Counted from the stretch's first letter, positions 41,552 through 50,258 are shown. The stretch is DNA of 64,000 nucleotides from Bradyrhizobium sp. NAS96.2 (GCF_001908235.1 NZ_LGHK01000077.1:34664-98663); one strand, 5' to 3'. Numbers and translations are program-made. Notes: generated from the sequence alone by a model not told the origin.

Positions 41552-42907
41552 CTACTTTTCATCCAGTGAAGCGAGCAATCGGTCGATCAGCGCCTGCGAG
41601 GCGCCCTGATACGCCATCGGCTCGAACAGTTCTGCGATTCTCTTCGCGTCGAGATGCGCGGTGACCTTGGCATCCGCCGACAGCACGTCGCGCAGATGCT
41701 TCTGCTCGGCGACCGCTTTCTTGCTGGCGGCCTCGATCAGATGATGGGCGTCGCTCTTGCCGATCTTTTCGGCCAGCGCAAACGTCACGGCTTCCGCCAT
41801 GATCAACCCATGCGTCGCGTCGAGATTGGCGCGCATCCGCGCCGCATCGACCTCGAGCCCTTCGGCGAGGTCGACGATCGCGGCGAGCGCGCCCGAGGTC
41901 ACCAGCATCAGGCCCGGCAAGGTCGGCCATTCCGCATGCCATGGGCCGGCGCTGCGCTCATGGTCCTGCACCTGCGCGGCGAAGATCGTCGCCGCGAGGT
42001 TCGGTGCCATGGTCGCGGCGCCCAGCGCGCTCGCAGCGGCGACGGGGTTGCGCTTGTGCGGCATGGTCGAGGAGCCGCCGCGGCCGGCGCCGGCGGGCTC
42101 GAAGGCCTCGCCGACATCGGTCTGCATCATCAGCGAAATGTCGCGCGCGATCTTGCCGCAGCTGCCGGCGAGGATGGCGAACACCGACGCCGCCTCCGCG
42201 ATGCAGTCGCGGTGGGTGTGCCAGGGCGCATCGGGCAAGGGCAGGTCGAGCTCTTTCGCCAGCGCTGCGGCGACCGCGAGGCCCTTGTCGCCAAGCGCGG
42301 CGAGCGTGCCGGCGGCGCCGCCGAATTGCAGCGCCAGCGTCTCATGGCGCAGGCGCAGCAAGCGCTTGCGGGAGCGCTGCAGGGCTGCTGCATATTCGGC
42401 GAGCTTGAGGCCGAACGGCATCGGCAGCGCGTGCTGTAGCCAGGTCCGCGCCACCACTGCGGTGTCGCGATGGGCGTGGGCAAGCTTAGCAAAACCCGCG
42501 ACGGCGCGGTCGAGATCGGCGAGCAACGCATCGATGCCGGCACGCAGCGACAGCATGGTCGCGGTGTCGATGACGTCCTGGCTGGTGGCACCCCAATGCA
42601 CATAGCGCGCCGCCTCGGCATCCGCCTTGGCGACATCAGCGGTCAGGGCCTTGACCAGCGGGATCGCGAGATTGCCTGATCGCGTCGCGGCGTCGGCCAG
42701 CGCGACGAGGTCGAATGATTCGGCTTTGCAGGCCGCGGCGATCGGTCCGGCGCTGGCTGCGGGAATCACGCCGCAGGCCACCTCGGCGCGGGCCAGCGCG
42801 GCCTCGAAATCCAGCATGTTCTGCAGGGTGGCGGCATCGTCGCACACCGCGCGCATCGCCGCGCTCGACAGCATCGGCGCAAGCAGGGGGGAAAGGGCTG
42901 TGCTCAT
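41552..42907 (-). CDS. pcaB: 3-carboxy-cis,cis-muconate cycloisomerase
   Basis: Fumarase/aspartase-superfamily enzyme forming gamma-carboxymuconolactone. 451 aa from ATG 42907 (MSTALSPLLAPMLSSAAMRAVCDD). Signatures: HWGATSQDVIDTATMLSLRA, TWLQHALPMPFGLKLAEYAAAL, GGSSTMPHKRNPVAAASALGAA, typical of PcaB. First gene of the block; 49 bases precede pcaD. Protocatechuate dioxygenase genes pcaGH are not in this window, so ring cleavage must be encoded elsewhere. Divergent from coxG. Confidence 0.95.
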   Translation of the reverse strand: MSTALSPLLAPMLSSAAMRAVCDDAATLQNMLDFEAALARAEVACGVIPAASAGPIAAACKAESFDLVALADAATRSGNLAIPLVKALTADVAKADAEAARYVHWGATSQDVIDTATMLSLRAGIDALLADLDRAVAGFAKLAHAHRDTAVVARTWLQHALPMPFGLKLAEYAAALQRSRKRLLRLRHETLALQFGGAAGTLAALGDKGLAVAAALAKELDLPLPDAPWHTHRDCIAEAASVFAILAGSCGKIARDISLMMQTDVGEAFEPAGAGRGGSSTMPHKRNPVAAASALGAATMAPNLAATIFAAQVQDHERSAGPWHAEWPTLPGLMLVTSGALAAIVDLAEGLEVDAARMRANLDATHGLIMAEAVTFALAEKIGKSDAHHLIEAASKKAVAEQKHLRDVLSADAKVTAHLDAKRIAELFEPMAYQGASQALIDRLLASLDEK

Positions 42908-43116
42908 GGCGCGCGACCTAACCACTCCCGGGCGTCGCTGCCAATGCCCCTGCGCTGCCGTCATATCCGGCAAGCGGACCGCGCGATTTCGTGAACGATG
43001 CGCTTGGCTTGCTGCGGTTGCGAATATGCATCGCTCATCCTCCCAAGGTGGCCTTTCCTTTGCGCCCGGGCTGCTTTACTTGGGGAAAAGGTTTTTGCGA
43101 TCGAGGAGGTCCTCCC

Positions 43117-43563
43117 ATGGCCATGACAATGACCGGCGAAGTCCAGCTTGCAGCGCCGCGCCAGGCTGTGTGGGACAAGCTCAACGACCCCGAAGTGCTC
43201 AAGGCCTGCATCCCCGGCTGCGAAGAGCTGGAGAAGACCGACGAGGGCGGCTTCCGTGCCACCGCCAAGATGAAGGTCGGCCCGGTCTCCGCCCGCTTCA
43301 AGGGCAAGGTGACCTTGAGCGATCTCGATCCGCCGAACGGCTACAAGATCTCGGGCGAAGGCGAGGGCGGGGTCGCCGGCTTCGCCAAGGGCGGCGCTAC
43401 CGTCGGCCTTGCCGACAAGGACGGCGGCACGCTTCTGAGCTACAACGTGGAGGCGCAGATCGGCGGCAAGCTCGCCCAGCTCGGCCAGCGCCTGATCAAC
43501 GGCGCCGCCAAGAAGCTGGCCGATGAATTCTTTGCAAATTTCGCCAAGGCGGTGCAGGGTTAG
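43117..43563 (+). CDS. coxG: CO dehydrogenase subunit G-like SRPBCC protein
   Basis: SRPBCC-fold protein of the CoxG family, 148 aa, which in carboxydotrophs is needed for anchoring CO dehydrogenase to the membrane. Core MTGEVQLAAPRQAVWDKLNDPEVLKACIPGCEELEKTDEGGFRATAKMKVGPVSARFKGKVTL is typical, ending GAAKKLADEFFANFAKAV. The GAGGAGGT ribosome site at eight bases fixes ATG 43117. It stands 231 bases ahead of coxS, with a repeat element and a separate promoter between. Confidence 0.92.
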   Translation: MAMTMTGEVQLAAPRQAVWDKLNDPEVLKACIPGCEELEKTDEGGFRATAKMKVGPVSARFKGKVTLSDLDPPNGYKISGEGEGGVAGFAKGGATVGLADKDGGTLLSYNVEAQIGGKLAQLGQRLINGAAKKLADEFFANFAKAVQG

Positions 43564-43617
43564 AGCGTTTTCGAGCGAAGTGGACACCCGGTTCGCGTGA
43601 AGAAAACGCGTCAAAAC
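43564..43617 (+). repeat. palindromic intergenic repeat, copy 3
   Basis: Copy of the element at 4537-4587, starting one base after the coxG stop. Arms GCGTTTTC / GAAAACGC pair perfectly. Confidence 0.87.
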
Positions 43618-43699
43618 TAGAGTCTATCCCGCACGCGGGCCGGATCATTCAGGCCCCGCCAAGCCTTCCCGATATGTCCTGGATGGGTGGCTCCAAAGG

Positions 43700-43728
43700 T
43701 TGCCCATCGCGGGGCGCGCCCATATTAT
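43700..43728 (+). promoter_or_regulatory. probable sigma70-type promoter for coxS
   Basis: TTGCCC (43700-43705), 17 bases, TATTAT (43723-43728), upstream of the short ORF and coxS. Predicted start of transcription is near 43735, giving about 60 leader bases before coxS that contain an 18-codon ORF. Confidence 0.6.
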
Positions 43729-43738
43729 GCCGTCTGGA

Positions 43739-43795
43739 ATGATTTTAAACCGCCTGCTTCGCCGATATGCGGTGGCGCAGATAAGAGAGTGCTGA
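43739..43795 (+). CDS. 18-codon upstream ORF overlapping the coxS start (TGATG)
   Basis: ATG 43739 opens [18 protein letters not shown] and stops at TGA 43793-43795, whose A is the first base of the coxS ATG. The overlap suggests termination-reinitiation coupling. With the promoter at 43700-43728, the leader before this ORF would be only about four bases. Coding is inferred from geometry, not conservation. Confidence 0.45.
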   Translation: MILNRLLRRYAVAQIREC

Positions 43796-44280
43796 TGGCC
43801 AAGATTTCAATGATCGTGAACGGCAACCCCGTTAACGCGAACGTCGACCCCCGTACCCTTCTGGTCCAGTTTCTGCGCGAAAACCTGCGGCTGACAGGCA
43901 CCCATGTCGGCTGCGACACCTCGCAGTGCGGCGCCTGCGTCGTGCACCTGGACGGCAAGGCGGTGAAGTCCTGCACGACGCTCGCGGTGATGGCCGACGG
44001 TCATGAGGTCAAGACCATCGAGGGGCTGGCGGCCGATGGCGCGCCGCTGCATCCGATGCAGGAGGCCTTCCGCGAGCATCACGGCCTGCAGTGCGGCTTC
44101 TGCACGCCGGGCATGATCATGACCGCCGTCGACCTGGTCCATCGCAAGGGCCACGAGCTCTCCGACGAGGTGATCCGCGAGGAGCTGGAAGGCAATCTGT
44201 GCCGCTGCACCGGATACCAGAACATCGTGGCCTCGATCGCCGCCGGCGCCAAGGCGATGGCCAAATCGGACTTGGCTTAA
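43795..44280 (+). CDS. coxS: CO dehydrogenase-type small [2Fe-2S] subunit
   Basis: Iron-sulfur subunit of the xanthine-oxidase family, 161 aa, complete. N-terminal plant-type ferredoxin cluster: [25 protein letters not shown]-terminal alpha-helical cluster: [18 protein letters not shown] and [14 protein letters not shown]. All eight cysteines are present, so the protein should carry two [2Fe-2S] clusters. It is normally followed (or preceded) by the catalytic molybdenum subunit; here only 56 bases separate it from coxM and no such gene is present. A near copy of its last codons (AAGTCGGACCTCGCTTAA) follows its stop. Confidence 0.93.
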   Translation: MAKISMIVNGNPVNANVDPRTLLVQFLRENLRLTGTHVGCDTSQCGACVVHLDGKAVKSCTTLAVMADGHEVKTIEGLAADGAPLHPMQEAFREHHGLQCGFCTPGMIMTAVDLVHRKGHELSDEVIREELEGNLCRCTGYQNIVASIAAGAKAMAKSDLA

Positions 44281-44336
44281 ACAAGTCGGACCTCGCTTAA
44301 TCAGCAATTCGTCGCGATCGCGATCAGGACATTCCA

Positions 44337-45142
44337 ATGTACGAATTCAAATATCATCGTCCCGGCACCGTGCGGCAGGCCGCCAACCTCCTGGTGAAGA
44401 ACGAGGACGCCAAGCTGATCGCCGGCGGTCACACGCTGGTGCCGGTCATGAAGCAGCGGCTCGCGAGCCCGCCGCATCTGGTCGACCTCTCCCATATCGA
44501 AGGTCTCGACACGATCGAGATGAAGGGCCGCTCGCTGGTGATCGGCGCCACCGCCAAGCACGCCGACGTCGCGAACTCTGCTGTTGTCGGCGAGGCGATC
44601 CCGGCGCTGGCCGAACTGGCCGGGCTGATCGGCGATCCCGCGGTGCGCCACCGCGGCACCATCGGCGCTCGCTCGCCAACAACGACCCGACCGCGGACTA
44701 TCCGGCGGCGGTGCTCGCGCTGGGCGCGACCATCGTCACCAACAAGCGCCGCCTGAAGGCCGAGGAGTATTTCCAGGGCCTGTTCTCGACCGCGCTGGAG
44801 GCCGACGAGATCATCACCAAGGTGATGTTCCCGCTGCCGAAGAAGGCGGCCTACATCAAGTTCCGCAACCAGGCCTCGCGCTATGCGTTGGTCGGTGTGT
44901 TCGTGGCCAAGCGTCCGTCCGACGTGCGCGTCGCGGTCACCGGCGCGGGCTCGGACGGCGTGTTCCGCGCCACCGCGTTCGAGGAGGCCTTGAAGAAGCG
45001 CTTCTCGCACAAGGTACTCGACGGCATCGCGGTTCCGGCCGAAGGGCTGAACAGCGACCTGCACGGCAGTGCCGAATACCGCGCCCATCTGATCGGCGTT
45101 TTGACGCGCCGGGCGGTGGAAGCCGCCAACGCCAAGGACTAG
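44337..45142 (+). pseudogene. coxM: CO dehydrogenase FAD subunit coxM, single frameshift
   Basis: FAD-binding medium subunit, split by a one-base deletion. Frame 1 (44337 onward) gives MYEFKYHRPGTVRQAANLL ... LIAGGHTLVPVMKQRL and reaches DPAVRHRGTIG; then the expected GGCGGC is GGCGC (near 44664-44668) and the sequence continues in another frame as SLANNDPTADYPAAVLALG ... to VEAANAKD before the stop at 45142. AGGHTL is the first FAD motif and TIGGSLANND the second; the deletion hits the second exactly. Restoring one G gives a normal length of about 268 aa. It could be a sequencing error or genuine decay. Confidence 0.88.
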
Positions 45143-45196
45143 CTAAGGACTAGATCCAAGGGACTAGATCCAAACCGGATCCCAAGGACTAGATCT
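45132..45196 (+). repeat. imperfect tandem repeats of the coxM 3' end
   Basis: AAGGACTAG, the last two codons and stop of coxM, recurs in four more or less altered copies (CTAAGGACTAGATCC, AAGGGACTAGATCC, AAGGACTAGATC) over 65 bases, each retaining GGACTAG. A similar duplicate end follows coxS. Confidence 0.75.
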
Positions 45197-45239
45197 GACG
45201 CGTGATTTTGCTAACCCCTGTTCGAAGACTGGCAGTTCC

Positions 45240-46148
45240 ATGAGTGCATCGGCGTTACCCACTTCCGTCGATGCGCTCGAGGAGCTCTTGACCTCGCGCG
45301 GCTATCTCGCCGAGCGGTCGCTCGCGACCGTGACTTATCTGGCGCTGCGCATGGGCCGGCCGCTGTTCCTCGAAGGCGAGGCCGGCGTCGGCAAGACCGA
45401 GATCGCCAAGGTGCTTTCGGCGGCGCTCGGGCGCAAGCTGATCCGCCTGCAATGCTATGAAGGCCTCGACGTCGCCTCCGCGGTCTATGAGTGGAGCAGT
45501 GCGGCGCAGATGATCGCGATCCGGCTGGCGGAAGCCTCCGGCGACACCGATCGCGACCAGCTCGCGAGCGACATCTTCGCCGAGCGCTTCCTGATCAAGC
45601 GGCCGCTGTTGCAGGCGCTCGAGCCCGACGTTGCCGGCCCGCCGGTGCTCTTGATCGACGAACTCGACCGCGCCGACGAGGCGTTCGAGGCGTATCTGTT
45701 GGAAATCCTCAGCGACTTCCAGGTCACGATCCCCGAGCTCGGCACCGTGAAGGCGCCGGCGCCGCCGATCGTGATCATCACCTCGAACCGCACCCGCGAG
45801 ATTCATGACGCGCTGAAGCGGCGCTGCCTCTATCACTGGGTGGATTATCCCTCGGCCGAGCGCGAGCTCGCGATCGTCAAGTCGCGGGTGCCGAACATCT
45901 CCGCAAAACTGTCGCAGCAGGTCGTGCGCTTCGTGCAGGCGCTGCGCAGCCAGGATTTCTACAAGTCGCCCGGTGTCGCCGAGACCATCGACTGGGCCAC
46001 CGCGCTGTCCGAGCTCGACGCCCGCTCGCTGACGCCGCAGGTGGTCGGCGACACGCTGGGCGCGCTGCTCAAGTACCAGGACGACATCGCGCGCATGCAG
46101 GGCGATGCGTTGCAGAAGACATTGAAGGAAGCGACGAGCGAGACGTAA
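45240..46148 (+). CDS. coxD: MoxR-type AAA+ ATPase CoxD
   Basis: AAA+ ATPase of the MoxR family that helps mature the CO dehydrogenase active site. 302 aa: Walker A GEAGVGKTEIAK, Walker B LLIDELDRADEAFEAYLLE, sensor-1 IVIITSNRTREI, sensor-2 region DALKRRCLYHW. Complete and normal in length. It works with the VWA protein CoxE encoded next. Repeats lie on both sides of the gene. Confidence 0.94.
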   Translation: MSASALPTSVDALEELLTSRGYLAERSLATVTYLALRMGRPLFLEGEAGVGKTEIAKVLSAALGRKLIRLQCYEGLDVASAVYEWSSAAQMIAIRLAEASGDTDRDQLASDIFAERFLIKRPLLQALEPDVAGPPVLLIDELDRADEAFEAYLLEILSDFQVTIPELGTVKAPAPPIVIITSNRTREIHDALKRRCLYHWVDYPSAERELAIVKSRVPNISAKLSQQVVRFVQALRSQDFYKSPGVAETIDWATALSELDARSLTPQVVGDTLGALLKYQDDIARMQGDALQKTLKEATSET

Positions 46149-46170
46149 GTCGCGCGTCGCAATAGCATTC

Positions 46171-46254
46171 GTCATTCCGGGGCGATGCGAAGCATAGAAC
46201 CCGGAATCTCGAGGTTCCGGGTTCGCCCGCTCCGCGTGCGCCCCGGAACGACGG
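46171..46254. repeat. GTCATTCCGGGGCG-type palindromic repeat, copy 1
   Basis: Opens GTCATTCCGGGGCG and closes CGCCCCGGAACGAC, with an inner pair ACCCGGAATCTCGAGGTTCCGGGT. A longer relative is at 52658-52759. It splits coxD from coxE. Confidence 0.85.
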
Positions 46255-46267
46255 GAAATGGATTCCA

Positions 46268-47471
46268 ATGGCGATCAACCACCTCGCGCCTCCGACCGGC
46301 CACATGGCCGACAACGTGATCGGCTTTGCCCGCGCGCTGCGGGCGGCCGGGCTTCCGGTCGGGCCAGGCTCGGTGATCGATGCGCTCGACGCGCTGCAGC
46401 TGATCGAGGTCGGCAACCGCTCGGATTTCTACGCCACGCTGGAGGCGATCTTCGTCAAGCGCCATGAGCATGCGCTGATCTTCCGCCAGGCCTTCATGCT
46501 GTTCTTCCGCGCCGCCGAGGAGTGGAAGAGCATGCTGGATTCGGTGCCACTGCCCGACCACGCCAAGAAGAAGCCACCGCCGGCCTCGCGCCGGGTCCAG
46601 GAGGCAATGGCGCAGCCGGCGCGGAGCGAGGAGCGGCCGCAGGCCCAGGAGCAGGAGCTGAAGCTCTCGGTCTCCGACAAGGAGGTGCTGCAGAAGAAGG
46701 ATTTTGCGCAGATGACCGCGGCCGAGATCGCCGAGGTGACGCGCGAGATCGCCAAGATGCGGCTGCCGCAGGCCGAGCTCGTCACCCGCCGCTACCAGCC
46801 GGACGCGCGCGGACTGCGGCTCGACATGCGCCGCACCGTGCGCAACTCGCTGCGCACCGGCGGCGAGATCATCGATATCCGCAAGCTCGGCCGGATCGAG
46901 AAGCCGGCGCCGATCGTAGCGCTGCTCGATATCTCCGGCTCGATGAGCGAATACACCCGCCTGTTCCTGCACTTCCTGCATGCCATCACCGACTACCGCA
47001 AGCGGGTCTCGGTGTTCCTGTTCGGCACCCGCCTGACCAATGTGACGCGCGCGTTACGGGCGCGTGACCCCGACGAGGCGCTGGCGAGCTGCTCGTCCTC
47101 GGTCGAGGACTGGGCCGGGGGGGACGCGGATCGCGACCTCGCTGCACACCTTCAACCAGCTGTGGGCCCGCCGGGTGCTCGGGCAGGGCGCCATCGTCCT
47201 CCTTATATCGGATGGACTAGAACGGGAGGCCGATGCCAAACTGGCCTTCGAGATGGACCGTTTGCACCGCTCCTGCCGCCGCCTGATCTGGCTCAACCCG
47301 TTGCTGCGCTATTCGGGCTTCGAGGCCAAGGCGCAGGGCATCAAAATGATGCTGCCCCACGTTGACGAATTTCGCCCGGTGCATAACTTGACGTCCATCA
47401 AGGGCTTGATCGGGGCGCTGTCATCCCCGCCGCCGGCGCACCACCGCAGCCTGATCCGTTCTGTTGCCTAA
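46268..47471 (+). pseudogene. coxE: VWA protein CoxE, single frameshift in a G run
   Basis: von Willebrand factor A-type partner of CoxD, about 400 aa if repaired. Residues 1-280 read normally, including the metal-ion site IVALLDISGSMSEYTR (D-x-S-x-S). A run of seven G (47117-47123) where six would fit shifts the frame: first frame reaches VEDWAGG, second continues GTRIATSLHTFNQLWARRVLGQGAIVLLISDG to the stop at 47471. Homopolymer position makes a base-call error plausible, but with coxM and the missing coxL, real decay is also possible. Confidence 0.87.
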
Positions 47472-47500
47472 GAAGCCTGACCCCATAGCAGGAGGCCACC

Positions 47501-47824
47501 ATGCTGAACCGCGACGAAGACATTCTTCAGGCCGCCGAGACCTGGCAGAAGCAGGGCCATGGCGTAGCGCTCGCCACCGTGGTCGAGACCTGGGGTTCGG
47601 CGCCGCGCCCGGCCGGCTCGAGCCTCGTCATCAATGACGACGGCACGTTTCTCGGCTCGGTCTCCGGCGGCTGCGTCGAGGGCGCCGTCGTCACGGAAGC
47701 GCTCGACGTGATCGCGAGCGGCCAGCCCAAGATGCTCGAATTCGGCGTCGCCGACGAGACCGCCTGGAATGTCGGCCTGTCCTGCGGCGGCACCATCCGC
47801 GTGTTCGTCGAGAAGGTCGGTTAG
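47501..47824 (+). CDS. XdhC/CoxI N-terminal-domain protein
   Basis: 107-aa protein matching the N-terminal domain of XdhC/CoxI, which binds and sulfurates the molybdenum cofactor: RDEDILQAAETWQKQGHGVALATVVETWGSAPRPAGSSLVINDDGTFLGSVSGGCVEGAV and ending FGVADETAWNVGLSCGGTIRVFVEKV. The C-terminal Rossmann domain is a separate gene two bases later, a common arrangement in rhizobia. Intact. Confidence 0.9.
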   Translation: MLNRDEDILQAAETWQKQGHGVALATVVETWGSAPRPAGSSLVINDDGTFLGSVSGGCVEGAVVTEALDVIASGQPKMLEFGVADETAWNVGLSCGGTIRVFVEKVG

Positions 47825-47826
47825 CC

Positions 47827-48528
47827 GTGAAGCTCGAGATCCTCAAAGAGCTGAACGCCGAGCGCGCCGCGCGGCGCCCGGTGATCATCGTCACCGACAC
47901 CGCCAATGGCGATCAGCGCCTGGTCAAGGCCGCGGACATCGCTGCCGATCCGCTGCGTGCCGAGCTTTCAAAGCAGCTGCGGATGGGCAAGAGCGGCAAT
48001 GTCGAGGTATCCGGCAAAAAGCTGTTCCTCAACGTCTACGCGCCGACCGCAAAGCTCGTGATCATCGGCGCGGTGCATATCAGCCAGGCTCTGGCGCCGC
48101 TGGCGCGCTCGCTCGACTATGACGTCACGGTGGTCGATCCGCGCACCGCGTTTGCGAGCCCGGAGCGTTTCCCCGACGTGCCCTTGGTCGCCGAATGGCC
48201 CGACGTCGCGCTGCCGCCGCTCAATGTCGATCACTACACCGCGTTCGTCGCGGTGACGCATGATCCCAAGATCGACGATCCGGCGCTGCTGCACGCCTTC
48301 GACCGCGGGTGCTTCTATATCGGCGCACTCGGCTCGCGGAAGACCCACGCCAAGCGCGCCGAGCGGCTGCGCGCGCAGGGCGCGAAAGACAGCGACATCG
48401 CGCGCATCCACGCGCCGATCGGTCTCGACATCGGCGCGGTGTCGCCGTCGGAGATCGCGGTCGCGATCATGGCCGAGATCACCGCGCAGCTGCGTCTGCC
48501 CCCCAAACAAAAAGAAGAAGCGGCATGA
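47827..48528 (+). CDS. XdhC/CoxF Rossmann-domain protein
   Basis: 233 aa, second part of the XdhC pair, from GTG 47827. LVIIGAVHISQALAPLARSLDYDVTVVDPRTAFASPERFPDVPLVAEWPD is the Rossmann nucleotide site, and FYIGALGSRKTHAKRAERLRAQG ... IHAPIGLDIGAVSPSEIAVAIMAEI the conserved C-terminal block. Together with the previous gene it probably inserts or sulfurates the Mo cofactor of a CoxL-type enzyme. Stop overlaps the next gene (ATGA). Confidence 0.92.
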   Translation: MKLEILKELNAERAARRPVIIVTDTANGDQRLVKAADIAADPLRAELSKQLRMGKSGNVEVSGKKLFLNVYAPTAKLVIIGAVHISQALAPLARSLDYDVTVVDPRTAFASPERFPDVPLVAEWPDVALPPLNVDHYTAFVAVTHDPKIDDPALLHAFDRGCFYIGALGSRKTHAKRAERLRAQGAKDSDIARIHAPIGLDIGAVSPSEIAVAIMAEITAQLRLPPKQKEEAA

Positions 48529-50129
48529 AGTTCGGTCCCGCCAGTCCAGCCGACGCGATTGGCGGCGTCACCGTGCATACGCTCCGCCAGGGCGCGCTGG
48601 TGCTCAAGAAGGGCACCACGATCGGCCCGGCTGAGGTCGAGGCGCTGACCAAGGCCGGCGTCAAGGACGTCGTCGTGGTGCGGCTGGAGGAGGGCGACGT
48701 CTCCGAGGATGTCGCTGCCGCCAGCATCGCGCAGGCGGTGGCGGGCGAGGGCGTCAATGTCGAGCGCGCCTTCACCGGCCGCGCCAATCTGTTCGCGGCG
48801 CGCCCCGGCGTGCTGGTGGTCGACCGTGCCGCGGTCGACCGCATCAACGGCGTCGACGAGGCGATCACCTTCGCGACGCTCGCGGCCTACAAGCCGGTGG
48901 TCGAAGGCGAGATGATCGCGACCGTCAAGCTGATCCCGTTCGGCGTCGAGGGGCGCTTGCGCGATGCCGCCGTCGCAGTCGCGGGGAAGGACACGCTGCG
49001 GATCGCGCCCTACGTGATCAAGAAGGTCGGCGTGGTCTCGACCCTGTTGCCGGGCCTTGCGCCGAAGGTGATCGACAAGACGCTGCGCGTCACCGCCGAG
49101 CGGCTGGCCCCGGCCGGCGCCATAATCATTGCAGAGCGCCGCGTGCCGCATGACGAGACCGTGCTCGCCGCCTCGATCAAGGAATTGCTCGGCTTGGGGG
49201 CCGAACTCGTCATCGTGTTCGGCGCATCCGCAATCGCCGACCGCCGCGACGTCATCCCGGCCGCAATCACCGAGATCGGCGGCGCGGTCGAGCATTTCGG
49301 CATGCCGGTCGATCCCGGCAATCTGCTGCTGATCGGCAGCGCCGGCGGCGTGCCGGTGCTGGGCGCGCCGGGCTGCGCGCGCTCGCCGGTCGAGAACGGT
49401 TTCGACTGGGTGCTGATGCGGCTGCTCGCCGGCATCAAGGTGACGCGGTCGGACCTCACCGGCATGGGCGTCGGCGGTCTTCTCATGGAGATCGTGACGC
49501 GGCCGCAGCCGCGCACCGTGCCGGACACCGAGGGCAACCGCAACGTCGCGGCGATCGTGCTTGCCGCCGGCCGCTCGACCCGGATGGGCGGTCCGAACAA
49601 GCTGCTCGCCGAACTCGACGGCAAGAAGCTCGCGCGCATCGTCGCCGAGCAGGCCCTGGCCTCGAAGGCTTCGGAGGTGATCGTCGTCACCGGGCATCAG
49701 GGCGACCTGGTCGAGCAGGCACTTGACGGGCTCAAGGTCAAGTTCGTGCGCAACCCGGATTTCGCCGGCGGCATTGCGAGCTCGGTGAAGGCTGGTATCT
49801 CGGCGGTCTCCGACTCTGCCGACGGCGCGATCGTCTGCCTCGGCGACATGCCGCTGATCGATGCGCAGCTGATCGATCGGTTGATCGAAACCTTCGCGCC
49901 TGACCGCGGCCATCTGATCGCAGTGCCGGTCAGCGAAGGCCGTCGCGGCAATCCGGTGCTGTGGTCGCGGCGCTTCTTCAAGGAATTGATGACGCTCGAC
50001 GGCGACATCGGCGCCCGTCATCTGATCGCCAAGCATGCCGAGGTGGTCGCCGAGGTCCCGGTCGAAGGCAACAGCGCCTTCCTCGACATCGACACGCCGC
50101 AGGCGCTGGAAGCGGCGAGGCGGAGCTAA
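48525..50129 (+). CDS. MoeA-like / MobA-like (MocA) fusion for molybdenum cofactor
   Basis: 534-aa two-domain protein. Residues 1-340 contain a molybdopterin-binding MoeA/MogA-like region (VVSTLLPGLAPKVIDKTLRVTAERL ... LIVFGASAIADRRDVIPAAI ... VPVLGAPGCARSPVENGFDWVL). Residues 345-534 are a nucleotidyltransferase with AAIVLAAGRSTRMGGPNKLLAELDGK and CLGDMPLIDAQLI, the MobA/MocA signature for CTP or GTP transfer to molybdopterin. ATG 48525 overlaps the previous stop. The accessory genes are thus intact while the enzyme subunits are not. Confidence 0.92.
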   Translation: MKFGPASPADAIGGVTVHTLRQGALVLKKGTTIGPAEVEALTKAGVKDVVVVRLEEGDVSEDVAAASIAQAVAGEGVNVERAFTGRANLFAARPGVLVVDRAAVDRINGVDEAITFATLAAYKPVVEGEMIATVKLIPFGVEGRLRDAAVAVAGKDTLRIAPYVIKKVGVVSTLLPGLAPKVIDKTLRVTAERLAPAGAIIIAERRVPHDETVLAASIKELLGLGAELVIVFGASAIADRRDVIPAAITEIGGAVEHFGMPVDPGNLLLIGSAGGVPVLGAPGCARSPVENGFDWVLMRLLAGIKVTRSDLTGMGVGGLLMEIVTRPQPRTVPDTEGNRNVAAIVLAAGRSTRMGGPNKLLAELDGKKLARIVAEQALASKASEVIVVTGHQGDLVEQALDGLKVKFVRNPDFAGGIASSVKAGISAVSDSADGAIVCLGDMPLIDAQLIDRLIETFAPDRGHLIAVPVSEGRRGNPVLWSRRFFKELMTLDGDIGARHLIAKHAEVVAEVPVEGNSAFLDIDTPQALEAARRS

Positions 50130-50139
50130 TCTATCCGCG

Positions 50140-50166
50140 TCGTCCCGGCTTTCGCCGGGACGACGA
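50140..50166. repeat. short CGTCGTCCCGGCTTTCGCCG hairpin
   Basis: CGTCGTCCCGGC / GCCGGGACGACG inverted repeat with a short loop, just after the MoeA/MobA fusion stop. Common intergenic palindrome type; may end transcription. Confidence 0.7.
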
Positions 50167-50258
50167 GTGGATGGAGCACCATCGTCCATCAACCCGTCAT
50201 TCACCATCTGGAAACGACCCCCGCGTACAGTCCGCGCCGGACTTTGGGGGATTTCCAC

